A stretch of 11,404 nt of DNA from Hyphomicrobiales bacterium (GTDB taxonomy: Bacteria > Pseudomonadota > Alphaproteobacteria > Rhizobiales > Beijerinckiaceae), in the NCBI GenBank assembly GCA_028290085.1, contig JAQGKN010000579.1, positions 1 to 11,404 on the forward strand. Reading direction: 5' to 3'. Each line of letters begins with the position of its first letter. Position 1 is the stretch's first letter. Position numbers and translations under genes: made by a program. Under the pieces are notes generated by a model. It saw nothing but the letters and a program-made list of their open reading frames with translations, was not told the origin of the DNA and did not search any database. Shown here piece by piece: positions 1-6,666 of this stretch.

Positions 1-251
1 ATGAATTTCGGGTCGAGCCCCTGCGCGCCGCGATAGCGCGATTCACCGCCACCACTTTGCGCAGCAGCGCCGAGGTCACTCGCCCCGCCGCCGAAGCGTG
101 AGGTTGCACCAGAGTCTAGCCCCTGCAATTGCGCCAGCACGCGCTCCACCGGACCGCCCGGCGCGAATTGCACAATGACGAAAGAGATCAGCAGGATCCC
201 GAAAATCGTCGGGATCATCAACAGCAGGCGGCGGGCGATATAGGCGAGCAT
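1..251 (-). CDS. yejB: Peptide ABC transporter permease YejB, N-terminal part (cut by window edge)
   Basis: Only the first 83 codons are present; the rest lies beyond the left edge. The protein opens with MLAYIARRLLLMIPTIFGIL, a positively charged start followed by a hydrophobic first membrane helix (about residues 8-27), and continues with the QFAPGGPVERVLAQLQG stretch. This N-terminus is characteristic of YejB, one of two inner-membrane permeases of the YejABEF oligopeptide importer (binding-protein-dependent permease family, DppB/OppB group). In E. coli this transporter takes up microcin C and other peptides. The start is supported by AAAGGA four bases before the ATG on the minus strand. 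It lies 29 nt downstream of yejA, so the two are probably co-transcribed and yejE/yejF are expected further left. The assignment to YejB rather than a general DppB rests on the PGGPVE motif and the yejA neighbour. Confidence 0.85.
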   Translation of the reverse strand, partial: MLAYIARRLLLMIPTIFGILLISFVIVQFAPGGPVERVLAQLQGLDSGATSRFGGGASDLGAAAQSGGGESRYRGAQGLDPKF

Positions 252-280
252 GAATTCCTTTCAGCGCGACGTCCCGGCGC

Positions 281-2152
281 TCAACCCTGATAATTGATGC
301 GCTTGGCCTTCTCGGCGTCCCACCACCATGTGCCCGGCGCTCCGGTCGAATATTTCGGCGTCGTGCCGGGCCGCGAGAACACGTCCCAATAGGCAACGAG
401 GCTCTTGTCCTTGTACCACATGGGAATCCAGTAGCGTCCCGCCCGCAGCACACGGTCCAGCGTGCGGCAGGCGACGTTGAGATCCTCGCGGCTGTCAGCC
501 AGCGAGATTTTCTCAATGAGGAAATCGACGGCGGGGTCCGCGATGCCAGCCACATTTCGGCTTCCTGGAGTCTTCGCCGCGTCCGAGCCAAACACGATAC
601 GCAGGCCGTCACCCGGCGTTGTCGAGCCGCCGAGCGCCATAGTCACGATGTCGAATTCAAAACCGTCCAGCCGACGCTTGTATTGTGCTGCATCGACAGT
701 GCGGAACGTCGTTTCGATGCCGAGCTTGCGCAGATTGGCCTGCAGCGGCTCGGTATGCGGCTTCAACGCGCCCGAAGAGTCGAGAAACTCGATTTCGAAC
801 GGCTGCCCGTCAGGCAGCAGCATCCGCGTTCCCTCGCGCTTGCAGCCGGCCTCGCGCAGCAATTGGTCGGCGCGGCGAAGCAGCGTGCGGTCGGAGCCCG
901 AGCCATCGGAAGCCGGCGGCACATAGGGCTCGTGGAAGACTTCGTCGGGCACCTTGCCGCGAAACTTTTCGAGCAGCGCCAGTTCGCCGGGGCCGGGCAA
1001 GCCCACGGCTTTCATGTCCGAGTTTTCGAAATAGGAACTCAGCCGTTTGTAGGCCGAATACATGATGGTGCGGTTGGTCCACTCGAAGTCGAAGGCGAGC
1101 CCGAGCGCCTCGCGCACGCGCGGATCCTGAAACTTTGCCCGCCGCGTGTTGAAGTACCAGCCCTGGCTCGGCGTTGGTGCGCCGTTGGGCAGCTCTTCCT
1201 TCTTCACTCGGCCGTCGCGCACGGCGGGGAAGTCATAGGCGGTGGCCCAGAGGCGGGCGGTATATTCTTCGTTGAAATTGATCTGGCCCGATTTGAAACC
1301 TTCGAATGCGACCTGACGCTCGCGATAATATTCGTAGCGGAGGCGGTCGAAATTGTTCGAGCCCACATTTACCGGCAGCTTCTCGGCCCAGTAATCGCGC
1401 ACCCGTTCGAATTCGATGTAGCGGCCTTGTTCGAAGCGAGAGACCTTGTAGGCGCCCGATCCGAGCGGCGCCTCCAGCGTGGACGCCTCGAAATCGCGGC
1501 CTTTCCACCAGGCTTCTGAGAAGATCGGCAGGCCTGCGATCAGAAGATGCAGGTCGCGGCTGCGCGCGGGCGTGAAGCGCGCGACGAGCGTGTCGTCACC
1601 GTCTGCTTCCGCGCCGACGAACTCCGACAGGATCGACCGATAGGTCGGATGGCCCTTGGCCTTCAGGATGTTGAACGTGAAAGCCGCATCGCGCGCGGTG
1701 AGCTTGGACCCGTCATGAAAGCGCGCCTCGGGGCGGATGTGGAAACGGTAGGTCAACTTGTCAGCCGAGATGCGGACCTTGTCGGAGACCAGCCCATACA
1801 TGGAGGTCGGCTCGTCCGCGGTGCCCGACATCAGCGTGTCGAAGGTGGCATCCATGCCGGCTGCGCCATCGCCCTTGAAGACGAAGATGTTGAGCGTGTC
1901 GAAAGTCTCGAAATTCTGGTTGCCGCTGGTGTTCTTGATCTGCAGCGACAAGGTGCCGCCGCGCGGTGCCTGCGGGTTCACATAGGCGAAATGTGGAAAG
2001 TTCTCGGGCAGGGCCAGCTCGCCGAAGGTGGAGAGCCCGTAGGTCTCGGTCTCGCCTTCGGCGGCGATGCCGGGGCTCGTCCAAGAGAAAGGGCCGAGCG
2101 CGCCGAGAGCGGCTGAGCCGAGCTTGATGGCCTGGCGGCGGGTAAAGCTCAT
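281..2152 (-). CDS. yejA: Periplasmic peptide-binding protein YejA (SBP family 5), Tat-exported
   Basis: A 623-residue extracellular solute-binding protein, close to the usual YejA length. It begins MSFTRRQAIKLG, a twin-arginine signal with the hydrophobic stretch at about residues 11-30 and likely cleavage near residue 31 (GIAA/EGE), so it is predicted to be exported folded by Tat. The mature part shows the family-5 signature LTYRFHIRPEARFHDGSKLT followed by ARDAAFTF. The C-terminal half carries the YejA-like run GWYFNTRRAKFQDPRVREAL, which is typical of peptide-binding lobe II. The ATG at 2152 is chosen because GAGG lies 7 nt upstream and the Tat motif begins there; an in-frame upstream ATG at 2194 would bury the signal. 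Its role is to deliver oligopeptides to YejB/YejE. In E. coli the system imports microcin C; in rhizobia and Brucella, Yej systems have been linked to tolerance of antimicrobial peptides. Whether that applies here is inference. Confidence 0.88.
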   Translation of the reverse strand: MSFTRRQAIKLGSAALGALGPFSWTSPGIAAEGETETYGLSTFGELALPENFPHFAYVNPQAPRGGTLSLQIKNTSGNQNFETFDTLNIFVFKGDGAAGMDATFDTLMSGTADEPTSMYGLVSDKVRISADKLTYRFHIRPEARFHDGSKLTARDAAFTFNILKAKGHPTYRSILSEFVGAEADGDDTLVARFTPARSRDLHLLIAGLPIFSEAWWKGRDFEASTLEAPLGSGAYKVSRFEQGRYIEFERVRDYWAEKLPVNVGSNNFDRLRYEYYRERQVAFEGFKSGQINFNEEYTARLWATAYDFPAVRDGRVKKEELPNGAPTPSQGWYFNTRRAKFQDPRVREALGLAFDFEWTNRTIMYSAYKRLSSYFENSDMKAVGLPGPGELALLEKFRGKVPDEVFHEPYVPPASDGSGSDRTLLRRADQLLREAGCKREGTRMLLPDGQPFEIEFLDSSGALKPHTEPLQANLRKLGIETTFRTVDAAQYKRRLDGFEFDIVTMALGGSTTPGDGLRIVFGSDAAKTPGSRNVAGIADPAVDFLIEKISLADSREDLNVACRTLDRVLRAGRYWIPMWYKDKSLVAYWDVFSRPGTTPKYSTGAPGTWWWDAEKAKRINYQG

Positions 2153-2205
2153 GCAACATCCTCGTCTGAGCGCCGCCCTTTGCGGCCCGGCCATGATTCG
2201 GGTGG

Positions 2206-2234
2206 ATTATGTCGCTTTTTCGAGAGGCCGCCAG
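2206..2234 (-). promoter_or_regulatory. Possible sigma70-type promoter for yejA
   Basis: Read on the minus strand, CATAAT (plus positions 2206-2211) resembles a -10 box. CTGGCG (2229-2234) is a weak -35 at a 17-nt spacing. The predicted start near 2199 would give a leader of about 46 nt before the yejA ATG at 2152. The site lies between the cycM terminator and yejA, where a promoter is needed. The -35 match is poor, so this is tentative. Confidence 0.3.
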
Positions 2235-2277
2235 CATGGGGCCAGTAAACGGCTTTCGACGCGAAGATTGGCGCAAG

Positions 2278-2303
2278 AAAAAAGGCCGGGACAAAGCCCG
2301 GCC
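2278..2303 (-). terminator. Intrinsic terminator of cycM
   Basis: On the minus strand a perfect 7-bp stem GGCCGGG/CCCGGCC with a 6-nt loop (CTTTGT) is followed directly by six T residues. It begins 27 nt after the cycM stop codon at 2331 and ends well before yejA starts at 2152. It therefore separates cycM transcription from the yej operon. Confidence 0.9.
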
Positions 2304-2330
2304 TCGATCTCGAAGTCCGTCAATTGCTGC

Positions 2331-2879
2331 TCAGGGAGCCTTGGCGGGGGTCGGCAGCGGTGCCGGGGTGTCCGACAGCGTGCGCAGATAGGAGATGATG
2401 TCGGCGCGGCGCGCCGGATCCTTCTCGCCACCATAGGCCATCTTGGTGCCGCTGGCGTAACCCTTGGGGTTGGTGATGAACGCGTTGATGTCTTCGTAGT
2501 CCCACTTGCCGCCCTTGCTCTTGAGCGAGTCGGAATAGGCGAAGCCTTCCACCGAGGCCTTTGCGCGCTCGACGACACCATAGAGATGCGGGCCGACCTT
2601 GTTGGCGCCGCCCTTGTCGAAGGTGTGGCAGGCTGAGCAGGGCTTGACCAAGGTTTCACCCTTTTTCGGGTCTGCCTTGGCGAGCAATTGGGGCAGCGGC
2701 ACGGCGGCGGCCGGGGTGGCGGCGGCGGCGCTTTCAGCCTCGGCTGCGGGCAGGTTGTAGCCCGCCACCTTGGGGGGCGCGTGATGGAACAGTGCGTCGG
2801 AGAAAATTCCAAGGCCCATTACGAACAGCAGGGTGCCCAGCACCGCGCCTGCGATCTTGTTGAATTCGAATGAATCCAT
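2331..2879 (-). CDS. cycM: Membrane-anchored class I cytochrome c, CycM type
   Basis: A 182-residue cytochrome c. The N-terminus MDSFEFNKIAGAVLGTLLF and the following FVMGLGIF form an uncleaved signal anchor (about residues 8-28), the arrangement described for rhizobial CycM. Next comes an Ala/Pro-rich periplasmic linker (about 40-68). The haem-binding CSACH is at 81-85, with Cys81 and Cys84 for covalent attachment and His85 as axial ligand. The probable sixth ligand is Met147 in GTKMAYGG. The fold is of the mitochondrial/cytochrome c2 type. CycM-type proteins pass electrons from the bc1 complex to terminal oxidases at the outer face of the inner membrane; that role is known for the family and inferred here. 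The gene ends in a strong terminator and is divergent from kdsB. Alternative: a generic membrane c552 with another electron partner. Confidence 0.87.
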   Translation of the reverse strand: MDSFEFNKIAGAVLGTLLFVMGLGIFSDALFHHAPPKVAGYNLPAAEAESAAAATPAAAVPLPQLLAKADPKKGETLVKPCSACHTFDKGGANKVGPHLYGVVERAKASVEGFAYSDSLKSKGGKWDYEDINAFITNPKGYASGTKMAYGGEKDPARRADIISYLRTLSDTPAPLPTPAKAP

Positions 2880-2984
2880 GTCTTTAGGGCTCCGCCTGTG
2901 TCAGCTCCGGCGCGTGGGTCGCGCCTAGTCGCGCGTCAAGCCCCTCTCCGACGAAAGGCGACGCGCGCGGGTTGATTACCCGCT

Positions 2985-3012
2985 TTGCGGGGCCGTTGGC
3001 AACACGTATAAG
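2985..3012 (+). promoter_or_regulatory. Possible sigma70-type promoter for kdsB-pheA
   Basis: TTGCGG (2985-2990), a 16-nt spacer and TATAAG (3007-3012) give a plausible -35/-10 pair in the divergent spacer between cycM and kdsB. Transcription would start near 3019 and leave a leader of about 88 nt before the ATG at 3107. A 6-bp inverted repeat GCGGGT/ACCCGC (2967-2983) lies just upstream of the -35; whether it binds a regulator is unknown. Confidence 0.4.
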
Positions 3013-3106
3013 CAAAGCCTTCCTGATACCTTTTGCCGCCTCGCTCCTGCTCACGCGGAGGCTTGGGCGTTTCGCTTTTGAAAACAGTCCGGAAAGTCGC
3101 TCCTCG

Positions 3107-3853
3107 ATGTCCGATCCGATCGTCCTGGTCCCGGCCCGTATGGGCTCCTCCCGGCTGCCTGGGAAACCTCTCGCCGACATCCATGGCGAGCCGATGATCG
3201 TCCACGTATGGCGCCGCGCCTGCGAGGCGGGTGTCGGCCCGGTGCTGGTCGCAGCCGACGCGCCCGAGATCGTGGCGGTGATTCGTGCGGCTGGCGGCCA
3301 TGCCGTGCTGACCAGCGCCGATCATGAATCCGGTTCCGACCGGATTTTCGAGGCCATCGAGGCTTTCGACCCGGAACGGCGGCACGATGTCATCGTCAAT
3401 GTGCAGGGCGACCTGCCGACCATCGATGCCGCCTCCGTGCAGGCCTCGATCCTGCCGCTGCTCGATCCTCTCGTGGATATCGCGACGCTGGCCGCCGAGA
3501 TCACGCGAGCCGAGGAGCGGGCGGATCCCAATGTCGTCAAGGTGGTGGGCACCCAGATTTCCCCCGGCCGCCTGCGTGCGCTCTATTTCTCCCGCGCCAC
3601 AGTGCCGTGGGGAGAGGGGCCGCTGTTTCATCACATCGGTCTCTATGCGTATCGCCGCCAGGCGCTCGAGCGTTTCGTGTCGCTGGCGCCTTCGCCCCTC
3701 GAGCGGCGTGAGAAGCTCGAACAATTGCGCGCGCTGGAGGCCGGCATGCGCATAGATGTCGCCATCGTGCGCGCGGTGCCGCTCGGCGTCGACACGCCGC
3801 ACGATCTCGATCGCGCACGCGATCTCCTTGCCCCATCGCAGGATCTCAAATGA
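3107..3853 (+). CDS. kdsB: 3-deoxy-manno-octulosonate cytidylyltransferase (CMP-Kdo synthetase)
   Basis: A 248-residue cytosolic enzyme, equal in length to E. coli KdsB. It activates Kdo with CTP to give CMP-Kdo and pyrophosphate, the donor for Kdo transfer to lipid A. Visible motifs: the nucleotide-binding N-terminus [19 protein letters not shown] (7-25); [10 protein letters not shown] (74-83), contacting CTP/Kdo; [10 protein letters not shown] (97-106), with Asp102 in the metal-binding position; [16 protein letters not shown] (175-190); [15 protein letters not shown] (196-210); and [12 protein letters not shown] (227-238). The residue after the QGD motif is Leu where E. coli has Glu. I believe this is common in alphaproteobacterial members, so I do not treat it as a defect. 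The ATG at 3107 is preferred over an in-frame ATG at 2972 because homology begins with [11 protein letters not shown] and GGAAAG lies about 10 nt upstream. Its TGA overlaps the pheA start. Confidence 0.93.
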   Translation: MSDPIVLVPARMGSSRLPGKPLADIHGEPMIVHVWRRACEAGVGPVLVAADAPEIVAVIRAAGGHAVLTSADHESGSDRIFEAIEAFDPERRHDVIVNVQGDLPTIDAASVQASILPLLDPLVDIATLAAEITRAEERADPNVVKVVGTQISPGRLRALYFSRATVPWGEGPLFHHIGLYAYRRQALERFVSLAPSPLERREKLEQLRALEAGMRIDVAIVRAVPLGVDTPHDLDRARDLLAPSQDLK

Positions 3854-4710
3854 CTACGAACAAACGCATCGCCTATCAAGGCGAGCCCGGTGCCAATTCG
3901 CATATTGCCTGCAACGACGTTTATCCCGGCTGGGAGCCGCTGCCCTGCGCGACCTTCGAGGACGCATTGGCCGCGATTCAGGATGGGACGGCGGGCTTGG
4001 GCATGATCCCGATCGAGAATTCGCTCGCCGGGCGCGTGGCCGATATCCACCACTTCCTGCCGACCTCGGGCCTGCATATCGTCGGTGAATATTTCCTGCC
4101 GATCCACTTCGAGCTTCTGGCGATCAGGGGTGCGAGCCTCGCGACGATCAAGAGCGTCTACAGCCACATCCACGCGCTGGGTCAATGCCGCAACATCATC
4201 CGCAAGCTCGGCCTGAAGGCCGTGACGGCGGGCGATACGGCGGGCTCCGCGCGCCAGATCGCCGATTGGAAGGACCCGACGCGCGCCGCTCTTGCACCTG
4301 CCCTGGCCGCTGAGATCTATGATCTCGAAACGCTGGCGCATAACGTCGAGGACGCCGAGCACAACACGACGCGCTTCGTCGTGCTCTCCAAAACGCCGGA
4401 CTGGGCGTCCCCAGGCAATGGTCCTACGGTGACGACCTTCGTCTTCCGCGTGCGCAACGTGCCCGCCGCGCTCTACAAGGCGCTCGGCGGCTTCGCCACC
4501 AACGGCGTCAACATGAGCAAGCTCGAAAGCTACATGGTCGAGGGCGAATTCTCGGCGACGCAGTTTCTGGCCGATGTCGATGGCCATCCCGATGATCCGG
4601 CGGTCGCTCGGGCACTGGAAGAACTCGCCTTCTTCTCGCGCGAAGTGCGCGTGCTCGGCGTTTATCCGGCGCATCCGTTCCGCATAGAGACGCAGAAGGC
4701 GGCGGAGTAG
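3850..4710 (+). CDS. pheA: Prephenate dehydratase (monofunctional)
   Basis: A 286-residue enzyme converting prephenate to phenylpyruvate, the committed step to phenylalanine. The catalytic periplasmic-binding-like domain fills about residues 6-182: [11 protein letters not shown] at the start, [12 protein letters not shown] (52-63), and the essential TRF motif in [10 protein letters not shown] (171-180, Thr174-Arg175-Phe176). A C-terminal ACT domain (about 193-275) includes [18 protein letters not shown] (213-230); the ES of the phenylalanine-sensing ESRP motif is kept but RP is replaced by YM, a variant I associate with alphaproteobacteria. No chorismate mutase domain is fused, unlike E. coli PheA, so a separate mutase is needed. 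The ATG overlaps the kdsB stop (ATGA), implying translational coupling. Feedback control by phenylalanine through the ACT domain is likely but not shown by sequence. Confidence 0.95.
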   Translation: MTTNKRIAYQGEPGANSHIACNDVYPGWEPLPCATFEDALAAIQDGTAGLGMIPIENSLAGRVADIHHFLPTSGLHIVGEYFLPIHFELLAIRGASLATIKSVYSHIHALGQCRNIIRKLGLKAVTAGDTAGSARQIADWKDPTRAALAPALAAEIYDLETLAHNVEDAEHNTTRFVVLSKTPDWASPGNGPTVTTFVFRVRNVPAALYKALGGFATNGVNMSKLESYMVEGEFSATQFLADVDGHPDDPAVARALEELAFFSREVRVLGVYPAHPFRIETQKAAE

Positions 4711-4756
4711 GGCTCCCTCGGGGAGAAGGACTGCGCCTCGCTCGACAAGCGCCGAT

Positions 4757-4842
4757 GCCGTCATTGCGAGGAGCGAAGCGACGAAGCAATCCAGAAACCG
4801 CGAGACCGTACTAGATTGCTTCGCTCCGCTCGCAATGACGGC
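4757..4842. repeat. REP-like imperfect palindrome between convergent pheA and folK
   Basis: Left arm GCCGTCATTGCGAG (4757-4770) and right arm CTCGCAATGACGGC (4829-4842) are a perfect 14-bp inverted repeat. Inside them the arms continue as related but unequal copies: GAGCGAAGCG plus ACGAAGCAATCCAG on the left, CTAGATTGCTTCGCTCC on the right. The apex is an A-rich/GC-mixed stretch around 4794-4812. The core CGTCATTGCGAGGAGCGAAG is a dispersed palindromic unit I recognise from many alphaproteobacterial and other genomes; translated by chance it gives the familiar spurious peptide HCEERSDEAI. It lies 46 nt after the pheA stop and 59 nt before the folK stop, where a hairpin in either transcript could aid termination. 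Confidence 0.85.
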
Positions 4843-4901
4843 AACGCGTCTCGTGCCCATCTCCGGCGCCGGCGCCGTTGCCGTCGTTGATGCAATCGGT
4901 C

Positions 4902-5423
4902 TCAGAAACCCGCAGCCACCAGTTTCGCCTGCGCCTCGGCGTCGGGCGAAACTCCGCTGGCGTCTACTTTGGTCAGCAGCTCACGCACAGGTATTCCACC
5001 GAACTCGAGGTCGGGCGCGATGTCGGCCAACGGCACCAGCACGAAGGCGCGCTCCGCCAGTCGGGGATGCGGGATCGTGAGATCGGGCTCGTCGATTGTC
5101 TCGTCGCCATAGGTGATGACATCGATGTCGAGGCTGCGCGGCCCCCAGCGCAGGTCGCGCACGCGGCCGCTGGCGCGCTCGATGGATAACGCGAGATCGA
5201 GCAACGCCCGCGGGCGCAGGCTGGTCTCGACCAGCACAGCCATATTCAGAAAATCGGGCTGCTCCGTCACGCCCCACGGCGCCGTGCGGTAGACGCCTGA
5301 GCGCGCGATCAGCCGCACGCACGAATTGCTTGCAAGCAGGCTCAGCGCCTGCACGAAGGCCTCCGCGACATCGCCGATATTCCCGCCCAGTGCCAGCACA
5401 GCGCGGGTCTGAGCCTTGCTCAT
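4902..5423 (-). CDS. folK: 2-amino-4-hydroxy-6-hydroxymethyldihydropteridine diphosphokinase (HPPK)
   Basis: A 173-residue cytosolic enzyme that transfers pyrophosphate from ATP to 6-hydroxymethyl-7,8-dihydropterin, providing the substrate of FolP. The start ALGGNIGDVAEAF (11-23) is the family opening (LGxNxGD). YRTAPWGVTEQPDFLNMAV (45-63) contains the pterin-binding segment. RWGPRSLDIDVI (92-103) fits the HPPK signature, with Asp99 and Asp101 as the two magnesium ligands. IPHPRLAERAFVLVPLADIAP (117-137) follows as usual. It is last in the nudC-folP-folB-folK series. Its ATG overlaps the folB stop codon by four bases (ATGA), so it depends on translation of folB. No clear terminator with a T-run is seen after the stop; the nearby repeat at 4757-4842 may serve. 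Confidence 0.94.
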   Translation of the reverse strand: MSKAQTRAVLALGGNIGDVAEAFVQALSLLASNSCVRLIARSGVYRTAPWGVTEQPDFLNMAVLVETSLRPRALLDLALSIERASGRVRDLRWGPRSLDIDVITYGDETIDEPDLTIPHPRLAERAFVLVPLADIAPDLEFGGIPVRELLTKVDASGVSPDAEAQAKLVAAGF

Positions 5424-5791
5424 TTTACGTTGCGCGCGAGGTGCAGATGGATGCCCACAGCCACGAGTCGCTCGGGGATCGGCGGCTTCAGCTTGCGCAC
5501 GCGCAGGTCGACCGCGAGCACAGTCGGGAATTCAGCGAGAATGCCTTTCGCCAGCGTCGCTGCGGCAGTCTCCACCAGCTTGTAGCGCGTGTCGACGAAC
5601 AGGCGGCGCACGGTGGACACCAGCCGCGCATAGTCGAGCGTATCGCCGAGTTCGTCGGTGGCGGCCGCGCGCGAAATGTCGGTCTCGAGTTCGAGATCGA
5701 CGAGAAACGCCTGCCCGAACTCGCCTTCGTGACGGTGCCAGCCGTGGTAGGCGTGCAGTTCGAGCGCTTCGATGAGAACTTTCGCGATCAT
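5420..5791 (-). CDS. folB: Dihydroneopterin aldolase
   Basis: A 123-residue enzyme, the usual FolB size, cleaving 7,8-dihydroneopterin to 6-hydroxymethyl-7,8-dihydropterin and glycolaldehyde; active members are ring-shaped oligomers. Visible motifs: ELHAYHGWHRHEGEFGQAFLVDLEL (11-35), typical of the first strand and loop; DTLDYARLVSTVRR (50-63); KLVETAAATLA (71-81), where Glu74 should bind the pterin; and RVRKLKPPIPE (97-107), with Lys102 as the probable catalytic lysine. An open frame extends upstream to 6001, but that part only overlaps folP in another frame. The ATG at 5791 sits in an ATGA overlap with the folP stop. Both ends of the gene thus overlap neighbours, indicating tight coupling in the folate cluster. 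Confidence 0.93.
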   Translation of the reverse strand: MIAKVLIEALELHAYHGWHRHEGEFGQAFLVDLELETDISRAAATDELGDTLDYARLVSTVRRLFVDTRYKLVETAAATLAKGILAEFPTVLAVDLRVRKLKPPIPERLVAVGIHLHLARNVK

Positions 5792-6633
5792 GGCTGGGCC
5801 TTGTGCGGGAACGAGAGGGCTGCGACCATTTTCATCGCATCGACATGAGGCGCCACATCGTGAACGCGCAGGATGGCCGCGCCGTTCATGGCACCGATGA
5901 CGGCGAGCGCAACTGATCCATGCAGACGATCCATCGGGTCGCTGCGGCCGGTGACCGCGCCAATGATGCGCTTGCGGGAAACGCCGAGCAGGATCGGGCA
6001 ACCGAGCACCTCCAGGCTGCGCAATTCGCGCACGAGCCGGAGGTTCTGCTCCGCCGTCTTGCCGAAGCCGATACCGGGATCGATGACCAGCCGGGACAAG
6101 GCGACGCCCGCTTTCAACGCAATTTCGATGGAGCGGGACAGGAAGTTGCGTACATCCGCGACGATATCGAGCGCCGGGTCTTCGCTGGCGCGATTGTGCA
6201 TGATGACGGCGAGCGCGCCGGTGTCCGCGACCACGCGCGCCATGTCGGGATCGCGCTGGAAGGCCCAGACATCGTTGACGATGCTCGCACCCGCCGCGAT
6301 GGCGCGGGCCGCGACATCGGCTTTCATCGTGTCGATGGAGATGGGAATGGCGAGGCTAGGCGCCAGCGCGTGAATCACAGGTTCGACGCGCGCGATCTCC
6401 TCAGCGGAGTCAACGGGCGTATGGCCGGGCCTTGTCGATTCGCCGCCGACATCTAGAATATCGGCGCCTTCTGCGACGAGCCTGTGCCCATGGGCGAGCG
6501 CGCGTTCCATGTCGTCGTGCCGCCCACCGTCCGAGAAGGAGTCGGGGGTGACGTTCAAAATGCCCATGACCAGCGGGCGCGCGTCGAGCCGCAGCGCCTT
6601 GCCGTCGGGAAGAGAGAGGGTTTTCGCGCTCAT
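5788..6633 (-). CDS. folP: Dihydropteroate synthase
   Basis: A 281-residue TIM-barrel enzyme joining 6-hydroxymethyl-dihydropterin pyrophosphate with p-aminobenzoate to form 7,8-dihydropteroate; it is the sulfonamide target. All signature elements are present: MGILNVTPDSFSDGG (23-37); DVGGESTRPG (61-70), the mobile loop 2; the pterin-site residues Asp101 (SIDT), Asn120 (IVND) and Asp185 (DPGIGFGKT, 185-193); Lys221 in SRKR (219-222); and Arg256/His258 in RVHDV. The MHNRAS segment (145-150) replaces the MHMRG form seen in many bacteria. The start is placed at 6633 by the N-terminal match, though no strong ribosome-binding site precedes it. It follows nudC after 33 nt and overlaps folB by 4 nt. 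Nothing in the loops suggests a sul-type resistant enzyme. Confidence 0.95.
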   Translation of the reverse strand: MSAKTLSLPDGKALRLDARPLVMGILNVTPDSFSDGGRHDDMERALAHGHRLVAEGADILDVGGESTRPGHTPVDSAEEIARVEPVIHALAPSLAIPISIDTMKADVAARAIAAGASIVNDVWAFQRDPDMARVVADTGALAVIMHNRASEDPALDIVADVRNFLSRSIEIALKAGVALSRLVIDPGIGFGKTAEQNLRLVRELRSLEVLGCPILLGVSRKRIIGAVTGRSDPMDRLHGSVALAVIGAMNGAAILRVHDVAPHVDAMKMVAALSFPHKAQP

Positions 6634-6666
6634 CGCCGCGACATGAACGTCAGCCGCTGCGCGATG

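Noticed and set aside
2153..2194. Upstream in-frame ATG adding 14 residues to YejA
   Set aside because: It would place residues before the twin-arginine motif; the ATG at 2152 has a better ribosome-binding site and a proper Tat signal.
2935..2940. CTTGAC on the minus strand as a -35 box for cycM
   Set aside because: No AT-containing -10 hexamer occurs at 16-18 nt spacing, so the promoter cannot be supported.
3643..4860. A 405-codon minus-strand frame opposite pheA, starting inside the palindromic repeat
   Set aside because: Its N-terminus is the known spurious translation of the dispersed repeat (VIASGAKQSS, then LDCFVASLLAMTA), and the rest is antisense of pheA.
4865..4876. Perfect 12-bp palindrome GGCGCCGGCGCC downstream of folK
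   Set aside because: It is simple GC-rich self-complementarity without a T-run, so it is not a convincing terminator or binding site.
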